Part shown: positions 47,337 through 60,020 of the stretch, in pieces | Numbering within the stretch: position 1 is the first letter of the stretch | Layout of the letters: each line of letters starts with the position of its first letter | NCBI GenBank assembly: GCA_030549495.1 | Contig: JAUIRK010000883.1 | Span: 429,501 to 493,500 of the forward strand | DNA: 64,000 nt | Source of the DNA: Nectonema munidae | Lineage: Eukaryota; Nematomorpha; Nectonematoida; Nectonematidae | Direction of reading: 5' to 3' | Program-made: the position numbers and the translations under genes | The notes under the pieces: model-generated | Database searches by the model: none | The model's input: only the letters and a program-made list of their open reading frames with translations | Told to the model about the DNA's origin: nothing

Positions 47337-47473
47337 TTAACCCATTTAAGGCCAAGCAAAGCAGACGATATCTAAAAAACGCAGACGATTTATATTCAAA
47401 GTCATTGAAAAAAGCAGACGAAGATGAAATTACTTATGTTCCAAAATAGGAACATTGGCCGTAAATGGGTTAA
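47337..47473. mobile_element. piggyBac-type MITE, copy 2 (reverse)
   Basis: 137 bp with TTAA flanks, reverse orientation to copy 1 and almost identical to it internally (GCAGACGATTTATATTC). Confidence 0.88.
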
Positions 47474-50400
47474 TTGTGACAAACATAGCAATACCTATTT
47501 TCACTATTAATTCCCAATCCCACCACAACTGCACGGATTTTATCAAGGCGAATGAATTACCCCTTCAAGAAAACAAAAAGCATTCATATATGATTGAGTC
47601 AAAGCAAAAACAAACTCATAATTCACCTCCGCTATTATCTTTACACTCATCTATTGAGTAGGTACATTTCTATTTCTTCTTTAATCACCTGAATAACGCT
47701 TTGAGCTAGAACAAATTCCTCACATGTTCGTGAGAAGACAAATAATTTGCAGGTTTGGAGCTTTTCCATGCATCAGCATTTCTCTTGAATGTAGGATATC
47801 ATGCGCTCGATAAATTCATCAAATTTGCCACACTTCCAAGAATCAACAGTTTCATTATGCCAACGATAAGACATTTCAAATTCAGAAAACTTTCAAATAA
47901 TTTGGGGTTTTGAGGAAAATAGACCGGCGAACATTTTTGGTTGTGATTTTTCCTTTAGGACGTGGAGAGACAGTGATCACTTTTCATCACATCATTTCAC
48001 GAGTTATTAAAACCGATGGTCACAAATGCCATGCCATATATGTGTATATTCTATATCTTTTCAAGTTATTTTTCGTTAAAAAATATATAAAATTTTATTT
48101 GATAACATTCTATCAAAAATCCACTCTTTTATATAGCCTTTGTTAAACTATTATATTATTTATTAGACTCATATATCCTAATGTTAAATTTAATCGCAAA
48201 CATTTGGGCTATTATAAAAAATATATAGGGAAATTGATATTTTAAATGATTGCATCCAAAAATTTTAAAAAGAAAAATGAATTTTAGCCAGACGTTATCG
48301 AATAAAATTTTGTATATTTTTTAGTGAAAAATTCAGTTTTTGTAATCTTTATCTTGATTAATAAAATAAATGTATAAAAATTCAACCTATATTTTGAATG
48401 AATTAATTCCTATAATATTGTAGATATTAACAAACAAAATCTTTATATTCTTAGAGCCAATTTGAACTTGAAAAGGAACTTGAAAAACTACTGAAACATC
48501 CTTCTCTGAGACCCCTGACACTTGTATGCACACTTTTTTTACCTGAGCGGGTTGGTCTATGTTCTAATGTTACAAACAAACATTGTAAGTGTGCTTTTTT
48601 ATGACAACAGAAGTGTTTTCACATATGTCACTGCACCAACAGTCGCTTGAATTGTGCGACGAATTTTTCAATAAATATTACCTATTCGTTTTTTTAAGTA
48701 TTTTAGATAAAGAAAAAATAGATTAATTTTTTTAAGCATGTCGAGAAGTGCGACTTTATCAGTCGTAGTCGGAAGCGAAGAGATGGTGTTGAATTTATTA
48801 AGTTTTTTGAGTCTAATTCCAATTTTTTTTAAAGATCTCGTGTCAGAATCTGATTTTTGGAAGTGCTAGGAGTTGGAGTCGGATATTTTCCTTCCAAACC
48901 CCCACAGGAAAAGTGGGCGTGTTATCGAGACCGATGAAAATGATTTTTGCACGTGCTGTTGGCCAGCACGCTTGAATTTTGACTCTGGGTAAAGAATTCA
49001 TTCTTGCACCCACCCCTCTGATTGATATGCTTGTGAATCAGTAGCCACCAGAATGGTATACCATTTCTCGAGATTAGAGAAAATATGAACGCGCTAATTT
49101 GTCACTAACACACAACAGTGCTCATTCGCGTAAATATCAACGATTCAAAATTTCGAGAATTGCAGTTATTTACGAGCGCGTGTGATATGTCGTCGACGGT
49201 GTATTTCATTTTCATTTCATTCGTTTGATTTAATCACGAAGTCTATCTCTATCCCTTCGCTTATAAGTAGGAGTAGTATGGTATATTGAATCTTGTTTGC
49301 TTAACTTTGCCTGTGCCAGTAAAAGTAACACCAGCACAATATCACAATACCAAAGCACACCTGACTACTGCTATGGGGGGTAAGAATTTTATACATATAG
49401 AGTCGCATGCTACTTGCTTATCTATCACTAAGACTTTTTTATACCTAAAAATATATAAAATAGCCATTGGATTTGTAAAACGATCCCAACATAGCAGTTA
49501 CGATTTCAAAAGTTTGCTATAAAATACACGCAATACTTTATTTTACTTTAAAAAAGTAAACATTCAATATTTTATGTGTTATGTATGTAGTTCTTTGGAC
49601 CTTATTTCAGCGGCTCTATAAAACGTGTGTGGCAAATAATTGAATTATCTTAATTCAAAATATTTTATACTATATTTGACTTTTATGTGTTCAAAAATAT
49701 TTAATGTCTGAAAGTCTTTCGCTTTGCAAATAATTCTTTTTAATTGAAAAGGTTAGGGGTTTTATGCCACCCATGTCTTCTAGTTTTATAATGGTTGGCG
49801 CAAGTTTTCTGAAGCAAGAAAATCTCTGAAGTAGCTCGATGTTAGCTGCAAATGAGTACATTTTTCGATGAAAATACCACACCACCTTTAACCTTTATCA
49901 GAAAGATTCAAATTCAAAGTTACTACATTGTTTTTATAATTTCATGTCATACGAGCTTATTTTTGAAATGTTTGTATATTTCACCAACCAAAAACTCAAC
50001 TATAAAAAAACAGGGGGGGGGGGTGCCGCCCCGTCACCCCCGGGTAAATCCATCCCTGATATAGGTGTATGAGTTCACGCCAATTTCACAGAGGTGCTTA
50101 ATTCATCAAGAAATAAATAAAAGGTTATCAAATTAAACGCTTTACAGCTCTTTTGACTTGAAACAGTAAAACGTCGACTTTATACAACGGTAAATATCCT
50201 ATATTCATTCTATAAAAGGATAAGTGCTCAAGCGCGACGGCGAAGATGTCCGGGGATTTCACTTCTCTAAAAATTTTTTGTCCGTCGTCTCCTGAGAAAG
50301 CATATTTTATTTGTCCCCTTGGTTCAATTTCCTTGCTACGCCACTTAGACTCAGGATTATGGAGTCAGTCGGCATAGTAAAAATTATTGCTATTTGTCTT

Positions 50401-50550
50401 AAAAATGAATTCATAGACACTTTATCATTTTAGTCTAACGTTGTGTTTTTGCAATTCATAGAAAAAGGCTGAAAAATTGAACAAAATTAAAGAAGTAACT
50501 TTTTTTATTACACAAATACCTTTTAAAGCACCAATGCTCAGTTTATGAGT
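47474..50550. other. Mostly unrecognised stretch with repeat crumbs
   Basis: 47513-47555 resembles 43398-43440 (CCACAACTGC then GATTTTAT). CATCCCTG at about 50056, after an 11-G run and GCCGCCCC, and CCTTGCTACGCCACT near 50332 look like isolated ends of hAT-type elements. No gene. Confidence 0.35.
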
Positions 50551-50551
50551 T

Positions 50552-50703
50552 TAGGTGGCATGGCAGGTTGGTTGAGATGATGGACTTAGCACGCAAGCCT
50601 CTGGGTTCGATTCCTAATCGATACCAATTTGTTCATAGTTTGACATAAGCGGTACACGTACATAAGTGCCTTGTCAATGAAAACATACCTACGGTACCTT
50701 TTG
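50552..50703 (+). mobile_element. tRNA-derived SINE, family 2
   Basis: It starts GGTGGCATGGCAGGTTGG (A-box region), with a perfect B box GGTTCGATTCC near 50608. It ends with ACGGTACCTTTT. The other copy is at 60021-60174. Confidence 0.82.
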
Positions 50704-50806
50704 AAGGCTATTGTTTTTTGGCTTAGATAAAATTAAAAAGGTTATAATAAGCAATTACTTTTGTTTAGGAAAATAGATCAAACATCCTGTCCGGTGCAAC
50801 ATAAAG

Positions 50807-51170
50807 TAGAAATGTATCGGATTCGCGGATTCGGATATTAGATTTGACATCCTAGCGGATGCGGATATCCAAAATAAATTTTTATACGGATGCGGGTTTT
50901 CCCACCCCGGATATAAAATATTTTTAAAAATTATATGTTCTATATTTTACAGTATCTTACTATCTTAATCTCTTTTTTACATTTTTTACTAGAATTTAAA
51001 GACATAACAATTTTTGTAAGTTTTAAACAAAAAAAAATACGAAAAGTTTCAATGGATATTTACAAAAATTGATTTTAAATTGCGGATGCGGATGTTAACA
51101 TGAAAACATTCCGCGGATGAGGATGTGAAGCGGATGTAGAAAATTTTGCGCATGATCCGATACATCTCTA
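50807..51170. mobile_element. hAT-type MITE with 8-bp target duplication
   Basis: The ends TAGAAATGTATCGGAT and ATCCGATACATCTCTA are inverted repeats with one mismatch. The flanks ACATAAAG and ACATAACG match at seven of eight. The interior carries repeated GCGGATGCGGAT motifs in both halves. 364 bp, no transposase. Confidence 0.88.
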
Positions 51171-53825
51171 ACATAACGCATGAGAGTGTGTAAGATTCAC
51201 GACAGTTGGAGACTTGTAATATTTGCAAGAATTGATGTTGCATAATTTCAAATTTTTAACGAAAATCGTACGTGTTCGCAAAAGATCAATATGGGTCCAA
51301 AACTCATAAATAAGTGTAGTGGGAGTCGTAGTTGCAAAATACTTTTGGATTGTTTTTATGCGGATCTCTAGAAATGAATGAAATGTCTTAAAGCTTGAAT
51401 ATATTATAAACATTGCTAATGATGAATGAGCATTCAAAATCTAAAATCTTTTTTAACGTTACATTATTTATACCGTTTGGTGTTGGCATATTTGAATACT
51501 TTTCATATTTTACTTCAAATATTTACTGCCATCTCTATGCCTCTATAAAAACAACTTCAACAAAGAGAACAGTTTGAAATATGATTATGAAGGGATAATA
51601 AACGATAGTGATTGCGTGGTTAAACACATTCCTAATAGACCGACGTTTTCTTTCAAGAGTAAGCCTGGATCAATAGATATACGCGCAAACTCCAAATTCA
51701 GTTTTGCCTAGTTTATTTTAAATGTAAATTTTAAACCCTTTTGTAGTTCATTTTTCCTACCACGTGTCTTATGTAGATTTCTTAATCTTTAATTTGCTTT
51801 TTTAAAGTAAGTTTTTTAAGTCGGGACGAATCGGAATCCTTATATAATCCTTTTTTGAGATTTAGCATCGTAGTCGGAATCGTAGGACATTTTTTGTATC
51901 CTCCTGACAGTAATTAAAATTAGATGTCACACATTTTTTCTTCCCTGAAAATTTTGCTTTTTTTTGAGAATGAAATTAATATCTATAAAATTTAAGTTTT
52001 TTTTTAAAGAGATTGTAGTATACATAAAAAAAATAAATCACCAGCTCAAAATGAGGTTTTGTTTACTTGAAAAAAGTATCGACAAATTTTTACGAATTCA
52101 CATTTATATGCACAAAATTTCAGCGATTTTCTTTCTTCAGAGACTTTCCTAGAACCAGTTTTCAAACTATGCCCACTTTGCTAAATGGCTTGATAAAAAG
52201 TATGGATGGGCCATTGAAGAATTTTAATTTTCAGTGATCCAGACATCAAACACTTAGGTCCCAGTTTTGAAGCATTTGATTTGATTTTGGCGAGAGATAA
52301 AAATGTTTGATGTCTTGTTTAAAATTTTTTGAGATGTCGCGATGATAAACTGAAAGAGCTTGTAAGTTGTTTGGAAATATAAATAGAATAAATTCGCGAA
52401 AAATGATGCAAAAAATTTGAAGTGAAAGTAAATCAAGATTAAAATTACTTTTATTCTTATTTGAAAACTTTTTTTTTAATTTTTTTATTTATAAGAAAGT
52501 GAAAAAATCGAGTAGCATACATTTTTTTTAGGAAAATCAAATTTTCAATACTGAAAGCTTCTTATAAGTTTCCTGATTTTTGATGTCTTCTTTTAATTTT
52601 TTGGATCTCCTTCCTCTCTCTCTCTATGCATGGAAAGAAGTCCTTGGTTTCTTTTGGTAGGGCAAGTTTCTTTAACTGTCTGAATGAATACTAGCTTCTT
52701 ATCGTGAATAACTGTTATAACGCGGTATTTCGTTTGCCCCCATTTTTGTTATTCGAACACTAACAAATATATTTTTACAAATTAAAAAATAACCACCGTA
52801 TATAAACAGCATTTCCACGCTTACTACGATTATGAATAACATTTGGTGAACTTATAAATTCACACGCCTTCGCATTGTAAAGTTTGCAAATCTTTTCACC
52901 ATGTCAACATCTCTCTTCCATCCCGAAATGCTTTAATGACTACAACCATCTTTGAAGCTACAACCTTACTTTTTATGACCGGAATCTATCTTCCTTTCAA
53001 AAGTTGTTTTGTTACACTGTTCATCTCATCCGCTAATTTCTAATCTCAGTACTGCTGACAGCAACATCCATACTCTCTACCTGCAAAAACCCCACTCTCT
53101 TGATCCAGTTTCTCCTTCCTCACTCAAATCACTTTGAAAGATTAAATCTTTTTATTGCAGAGCGCAGAAAGCATTTATTACTATTCCTTGGTTTTTAAAA
53201 CAAGATGTTGATTTCTTGATACAGTTATTGGTTTCTATGTTTCTTACGCTTTGCTCTTAGGTTTTTTCAAATATTTACTAGTATTTACTGAAAAACCCTG
53301 CAAAATATGGATGAAATGTGATTCAAAAAGATTTCTGTTAAATTTTTTTAATTTCTTTCCTTTCTTCGTGCGTAATAAGCATTAGCTGCATAGATTCCTT
53401 TTCGATAGATCCAATTCAATTTGTACGAAACTTTGAAGTTTAAACAATGGTGGATTCAAAAGACTTGAACTGGAGAGAGCTTCTATTTTTTCTAGAATCT
53501 AAGCTTTACTTAGGCAAACTAAAAAAAAGGACTACTGTGAGATAACTAATCTTGATATTTCTACTAAATGAAACATCCCATTTTCCTTATATTTCAATAT
53601 ATTTCATTAATCCTGGATTTTCTTAACTAAGTCCAGATCCATTTTTAATTTAATCTTGAGGTTTTCTTAAATTCATAATGGCATCACTGGCGTAGGTTTT
53701 TATATATCAGCGGTAGGCGCACCATTCGCTCATATTTGTGAGTAGATAGCGTAGGTCTCTATACCTTGGATCCCAAATACCGCCTTATAACTGTTATTCA
53801 CTATAAAAAAATGATCTATAAGACG
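51171..53825. other. Non-coding stretch
   Basis: No gene or delimited repeat recognised. 51815-51900 and 48740-48890 share AGTCGG-rich wording, possibly from another MITE. Confidence 0.3.
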
Positions 53826-54681
53826 CAAGGGTTGTCAACTTTTTTTCCACCATGGCTCCAGTCCCTTTTGCCTAAATATTATTGTATGGCCCCATAAAGT
53901 TTTTTTTTAAAAATATTTTTCTATTTTTTAGAGGTCAAAAACGAAAATTCGTAACTTTTTCATGAAGCTATTCATTCCAACAACACATAACATCAAAGCA
54001 AAAAACTGTAGAATTCCTTCAAAAATTATAGTGCTTCTAAATCCTAACTTTTTTTCATTTTGGAATTAAAGTTGCTTTCCAATTGAGTCTTTTTTACTTA
54101 AGGTCTAAAAGGCAAAAAAATTTTTTTTTAATCTTAAAATTTATTTTACAAAAATAAAAGGTTAAAAATAAAAAATGTAAGTTACAAACTGATTTGTAAT
54201 TTGAGCAAAGCTTTGAGAATTTTCTGGGATTCTGGCAAGGCTGATTTGCGTTGTGTATTGAGAATTTTCTGGAATTCTACATTTTTCTTAAAGTAAAATA
54301 TTTTTTAGTTGTAGAAAATTTCATCAATTTTGCCTTCTAGTCATGGTTATTGTTCCCAAAGAGTCGGGGTCAACCAGTTTCCTGCAACAACTACGCCATT
54401 CCATTCTTTGTATCATATGTATATACTAGTATATGTATCATATGTATATAATATAGAAAAATCGACAAAGCTTTGCGCCATTTTTATAAATAAAAATGAG
54501 TCCTTTTTTCAACTTTTACCTTTTTAATTTAAGCATCCATCTATGTCAATACGAATTTATAACTTGTCTTGTGACTTCTCTACGATCTGATGTATTAAAT
54601 GGAAAGCATGATTTTCTGTGGCCCCCTTAAAATTTCTTGTGGCCTCTCAGGGGGCCATATGGCCCACGTTGAGAAAGCCTG
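53826..54681. mobile_element. hAT (Charlie-like) non-autonomous element
   Basis: The left end is CAAGGGTTGTCAAC with CCACCATGGC just inside. The right end is GGCCCACGTTGAGAAAGCCTG. The two are imperfect inverted repeats of the CAGGG.TTCTCAAC type. The interior is non-coding and contains an RTE-tail fragment. The 8-bp flanks do not match clearly. Confidence 0.65.
54328..54415 (-). mobile_element. RTE LINE 3'-tail fragment
   Basis: Matches 5948-6030 and 9685-9765 (GTTATTGTTCCCAAAGAGTC, TTTCCTGCAACAACTACGCC). It lies within the hAT element at 53826-54681. Confidence 0.75.
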
Positions 54682-54899
54682 GATTAGATGATTGAAAAGA
54701 TACAGGGGGGGGGGGGTCGTTGTAATTTTTGATCTTCACAGTGGGGAGAGGTGGTTGTGTGTGTGTTCTAGTGCAATGCTTTGTAGTAATCGATAAAGAG
54801 TAGAGAAAATTTGCTACATTTTATTGATTGATTTTTGCTAAACTTTATTATAATTGTTTTCTTTTCAATCAAATTTAAAACTTATTCCCTCTGCTTCTC

Positions 54900-55265
54900 C
54901 TGCCTCCCATATTCATTGATGAGTAGTAATTTGTGCGTGCGATATAAGTGTGTTTGTGCGAGAGTATAGAGCGGTGGTGTGCGTGTAGTATGGTGGATGC
55001 TATCAATCTATACACACCACTTCACATTATTGAATTGATACTAGTATAGTGGTTATTTATTATTATCTCTCTCTCTCTCTCTCCTTTCTGCTTCCTCTTT
55101 CTCTATCCATTATTATACGTGACTTTTCTTGCTCCATTGCTGCTGGTGTGTTTTTTTCGTTTATTCAAAATCTCATTTTCATCTCATTATGATGGTATAT
55201 CATCAATACTATTATTTTTGTTTTTATTACTTTTATGATCTTTTTTTGCCATGCAAGTAAGTATT
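54900..55265 (+). promoter_or_regulatory. Possible promoter and first exon of an unknown gene
   Basis: The segment has GTGTGCG-rich sequence, a (CT)n run at 55067-55083, and GCCATGCAA directly followed by GTAAGTATT, a strong 5' splice site at 55257. A short first exon holding only the start codon and one more codon would fit. No downstream exon was recognised, so this stays speculative. Confidence 0.2.
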
Positions 55266-55714
55266 AGTGTAAGAGCTCAATGTGTGTAATTGCTTTATTT
55301 TTTGTCTTCTACTTTGTGTTATAGCGTATTTATTACAAAGATGTTTGTAGAAAGTAAGGTGGTGTTCATTGATCATTTTTTCCATACAAAAAATATATTC
55401 TGAGAGGACACTTTATTTAAATGCAAAACAAGTGTTTTCGACAATAGCTCTCGTCTACGGGCTTTGTAATTTGGCTGATTCAGAATAAATAAATAAAATA
55501 AAAAAATTTGTTTTTTTAGAAAAAGACTTTTATATGAATTTAAAAAAAATATAAAAGTATCTTTTATGGCATTTGAAATCTTTGATATATAAACTTTTTT
55601 TTTGCTCAACAAGTTAAAAAATGAATTTTTTAAAATATCTAAAATTTTAAAATTGTATATTCGTGAATTCGTTAAAATTTTGTTCCTGCTAAATTAAAGT
55701 TCTTTACCCTTTTG

Positions 55715-56135
55715 CACTTCTATTTTCTCGTTTTGCAATTCTATTTTGTCATTTTGCAATTCCATTTTGTCCTTTTGCAATTCCATTTTGTCCTTTTGCA
55801 ATTCCATTTTGTCCGTTTGCAATTCCATTTTGTCCTTTTGCGATTCCAATTTGTCCCTTTTCAATTCCAATTTGTCCTTTTTCAATTCTCTTTTGTCTTT
55901 TCTGATTTGATTTCTATTTTTACGTTTTGCAATTCCATTTTGTCTTCTGATTTTTATTTTGTCCTTTTACAATTCTATTTTGTCCTTTTGCAATTTTATT
56001 TTGTCTTTTTGCAATTTCATTTTGTCTTTTCTGATTTCCATTTTGTCTTTTCTGATTTCCATTTTGTCTTTTCTGTTTTGAATTTTGTCTTTTTACAATT
56101 CTATTTTGTCCTTTTGCAATTCTCATTTCTTCAAC
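55715..56135. repeat. 21-bp minisatellite, roughly 20 imperfect units
   Basis: The unit TTTTGCAATTCCATTTTGTCC repeats with drift (some units use TTTTCTGATTTCCATTTTGTC). One strand is strongly pyrimidine-rich. Because 21 is a multiple of three, frames stay open on both strands: LQFHFVL repeats on the plus strand, KMELQKD and QNGNQKR repeats on the minus. The minus-strand frame would form a charged coiled coil. No start context or exon borders suggest a real gene. Confidence 0.85.
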
Positions 56136-56428
56136 TTTTTTTGATATTTTTACTATACGATGAATTTTTAAATTTTTTTTTGCCCAAAAAGACAATCATT
56201 TCATTTTTAATTACAAACACCTGTTTCACATTTTCTCCAACAAAATATGTGGATTAGCTGTTAGTACAATATCATAGATTTTTTCTTTGAACTTAATATT
56301 CATTCTTTCAAAATAAATAAGAGATAAAGACTTTATGTAATATGCGATGAATAGCGATCGCTGCATGCCCCGATCGGAAAGTGGAAAGGAATCAGGGAGA
56401 CTTTTTATAAAGATCTCAAATTTTTAAC

Positions 56429-56617
56429 GTGATCGATCGCCAGTTTATTTTGGTCAAAAAACGTATATTTGAAAATGGCGTTAGAGTATCATCTATTTTT
56501 TTTCCAAAATGTAACATACCCTTTCGCCGCCATAATGAAACTGCTGATTCTTCAAACTATAACAAATGGGATGAATTTATCAAGGTAACGCTAGCTAGAA
56601 ATCTTACTTTCAAATGA
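56429..56617 (+). pseudogene. hAT-related (DUF4371-like) transposase fragment
   Basis: NIPFRRHNETADSSNYNKWD followed by EFIKVTLARN resembles the conserved I.LRGH.E...S.N.GNF.ELL block of DUF4371/ZMYM-type hAT transposases. The 62-codon frame has no other part of the protein with it. Assigned from pattern memory. Confidence 0.45.
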
Positions 56618-58629
56618 ATACATGAGGAGTTTATGAAAAACTACAAGTCTTCAAATTATTCTTCTTCTCACGATAGTGTGAATACTTTTCAGGATTTCTG
56701 GTCCCAAACCTTATTCAGGTGATTAGAGAAGAAATAGAAGTGGGGATCTCCTCACTCCTAATAGGTGAGTGTAAAAACAATAACGGACATGAAGAACGAT
56801 CTCATATTTTAAGCTTTTTTCTTTTATTGATGCAAGACTTGATAAAATCGCTGTAGTGGAGTTGACAGTTCAAGGGTAATGTTGGATAATACTAATGGTG
56901 TATTCAGAACTTTCATGTAAATTTTAAAAAATATATGAAAAAACGCAATTCCTCTTTTTCTCTCGCTTCAAAATAGTTGAAATGATTTTTTGATTAAATT
57001 TTACTTTTTTTTGAAACAAAATTTTTTATAATTTTATTCGATGTTTTTTTGAACCAAAATAATATATGTTGAATTTTGAATGAACTAAATTTTTTTTCCA
57101 TTGAATAATAATTTAATTGGCATCAAAAATTCTGCTCTTTTTTGATATAACCCTGTTCAAATTTTGAAATGTTTTAAGTCTCTTTCTCGCTATAACTGCG
57201 TATTAAAGAGATATTCCTTTTTTATATATATTCATATTACATGCTCGCGTAGCTTATTCTAAAACTCTTTTTGATGTGACGACACATACACACGGCAAAA
57301 TGAAGATCCATTAAATTTCTTCATGATATTGCACACAAGCGAAGGAGGAGGATTGAAGGATATGATGACGAGCATTGTGTGTGAGATGATGGCTTCTTGT
57401 CATTGAAGCTTTTCAAAGAATTTAGGTTGGTTTCACTTTTGCAAAGTAAAAATTGTTTTCATTGCATTAAAGTGAGTAAGTTTTTTGTCATATTTTTATT
57501 CGATATCTCACCATTATTTTGATATATTCCATATTCAGTGCAATAAGATTTTTTCGTTAACTATAAAGAGCTAGACAAACTTTTTTTTTATAATTTTGGA
57601 AATTTATTTTAAAAGAATTTGTAAAGTAATGTGAAAAATCTACTCACAAGCTAAACAAGTTTCAAAATTATTGGTGGACCAAAAATCACATTGTGGGACC
57701 ATGTACACTAGGACATGCCCCTTTAAAAACGAAAATTGATATTTAAACACTTCCACCCCACACCATTATGTTCTTCATTCATGAAAGAAACGCCTTCTGT
57801 CAAACATCATTTCAATTTAACAAATTTTGAGAGGTGGCCCTTTAGTATTGAAAGTTAAAAATTGCCTTCTCCCTGAATTTTATTTGCATATATTTATTAT
57901 GTGTGCTGCGAAATACAACACAGTTAACTCATAAATAAAGATATATTTTTTCTTTCTTCTCTAGCTTCTGATGTCAATAAATCATTGAAAACAGAAAACA
58001 GCGTCATGCTTATCTGTTTAGTTCACATGAAGCTGAAATTCTTGGCTCAGAGTTGCCATATTATCAACATATCCTTAGAAACTTTTTGAATTTTCACAAA
58101 GTGGAGGAATTGACTGGTAGAGCTAATTGTATCTGTATCTGCATTATGCTTGCTTACCAGTTCGCGTCTCTTAACATACCATTTTAAAGTTGAGTGGAAA
58201 ATTCTAAAAAAAATACCGAGATCATGAAGCTTCTCATCATAAGTTTGAAGCTATCCAGTCATTTTGTGGTTTACTTGATGATCTGTTTCATATTGGCCGT
58301 GTAGATACCTGGTCATAATGAAAACTTCAGAGGACAGAATTCCTTCTCTCTAGTCTAAAAATGGTCGTCCTATATCAATTTGATGAGTAAATGAAGTTAA
58401 AAACACATGGATCTTTACTTGCTCAAAAACGAGGAATGACGTCAAGAACTTGAAACATGGAAAAAAGTGATTCTTTTTTCTGCTTATTTTCGCAAAGAAA
58501 CTGATGACAATTTCAAATATGCCAAAAGGAGAACACGAGAAATAGATCCAGAAGATTACCCTTCAATCAAAAGATCAAGAATCAATATCATGTCTCCATG
58601 ACATACATGAGCTTTGGATACTATCAATT
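56618..58629. other. Unrecognised stretch, possibly decayed transposase
   Basis: Plus-strand wording such as HHKFEAIQSFCGLLDDLFHI near 58235 and AKRRTREIDPEDYPSIKRSR near 58520 looks derived from protein, but frames are broken and I cannot name the family. Confidence 0.3.
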
Positions 58630-58916
58630 AGGGGCGCACATCCTTAAAATTATTGGGGGCGAATTTTTTTTGTAATTTTCAAAATTACTGGTCTGGAAAT
58701 ACCACGAGAGATCAAGTATTCAAGCAATCCTTTAAAATAGAGTGTATACAGCGCATACATGAAATTATAAGACTACTCTATATTTTTTTTACAAAATTGA
58801 TGAAATTTAAAATCTATACTTCCAGCGAAAATATTTTAATTACATAACGCATATACACAAGTTTAAAATAATCCAAAATTATTGGGGAGAGGGGGGGGGG
58901 GGGCGAATAGGCCCCT
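58630..58916 (+). mobile_element. hAT-like MITE (poly-G family), reference copy
   Basis: 287 bp from AGGGGCGCACA to GGCCCCT. Just inside each end is ATTATTGGGG followed by G-rich sequence (13 Gs at the right). TIR identity is limited to the outermost six to seven bases plus the subterminal ATTATTGGGG blocks. No target duplication is obvious. Confidence 0.75.
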
Positions 58917-58991
58917 GATGTAAATTAACTATCATATAAAGGTATAAGTTGTTTGTTTAGAATAGTGGACACTTAAAAATATGCTTGGAAC

Positions 58992-60013
58992 TAGAGATGC
59001 ACCGATAAAAACTTTGGTCGAATACCGATCATTCGGTAATTATTATTAATTGGCAAATTATTTATTTTTGAAAGTTGGAACCTCGTGGGTTGGGGTTGAG
59101 CATAAATATCTTTAAAATTTTTGCTTAGAAAATTTTTTTTTTAATTTTACAATTATTTTAATTAGTTTTTGGCAATTTGTTTTTAGAATTTTTTTAATAG
59201 GCTAATTCACAACTTTCTTAAATTTTACTTCTTTGCTTGCTTCTTTCTCTTCAAATTTCATAAACTTTTTGGCTTATAGTTTTTAAATTTATTTTACTTA
59301 TTTTGATTTTAAGTCATCTAAAATTTTATTTATTTGTACATTTTACTTAATTTTCTCTCAATAAAAAAATTCAAACAAATTAATTAAATTAATTGATTTT
59401 TTGACATCTGAAACCGTTGATGTCATCGTCTTAAAAAATAATTAAAAAAAAATAATGTTGAGCTAAGAAAATTTAATGTGATGTCTTTTAAGTAAACATA
59501 TCATTCTTTACGTAATCCAGCACAATATGAGAAATTTAAAGATGGGGCATAATTATTTGCTATACAAAAATTCCAGATATAGGACTTACAAAAATATGTT
59601 GAAAATTTTAATGGTATTTGGCTTAAATGGAAAAAAAGCTTTCAATACAAAAAGATCTCTTTTTTTATATCAAATTTAAGGAAAAATTAAATATCTTATC
59701 AAAAACTGTTTCAAAATGTCAATTGATAAAAACATGGTAAGGTGGAATAAAAAAGACTTTGAAAATGTATGGAAAGCATTATGATTCACAACATGGGCAG
59801 GCAAATCAAACCGCGATTGGTTAACTTGTTTTTAAAATAATTTGATTTTTTAAAATAACCACTTTTAACCTTTTGCAATGATTTGCCTTTTATAATAACT
59901 TTTAAAGAAAAAAACCTACCAGAAAAAGTTATAGAGCTTCAACAAAAACAAAAAATTTTTACAGCATAACTTAAGTTTTTTGAAAACTAATTTGACGTAT
60001 CCACTACAGCATA
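58992..60013. other. Non-coding stretch with a possible hAT end
   Basis: TAGAGATGCACCGATA at 58992 resembles a hAT-type terminus (compare TAGARATGTATCGGAT at 50807), but no partner end was found. The rest is AT-rich and unrecognised. Confidence 0.35.
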
Positions 60014-60020
60014 CCCTATG

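Noticed and set aside
50552-50630. tRNA gene candidate at the perfect B box GGTTCGATTCC
   Set aside because: The 72-base segment does not fold into a full cloverleaf by eye. The sequence continues into a repeat tail shared with another locus, so it is a SINE head.
55712-56257. A 181-codon plus-strand membrane-protein-like gene
   Set aside because: The LQFHFVL repeats are simply the translation of the pyrimidine-rich strand of a 21-bp minisatellite. There is no start context or flanking exon.
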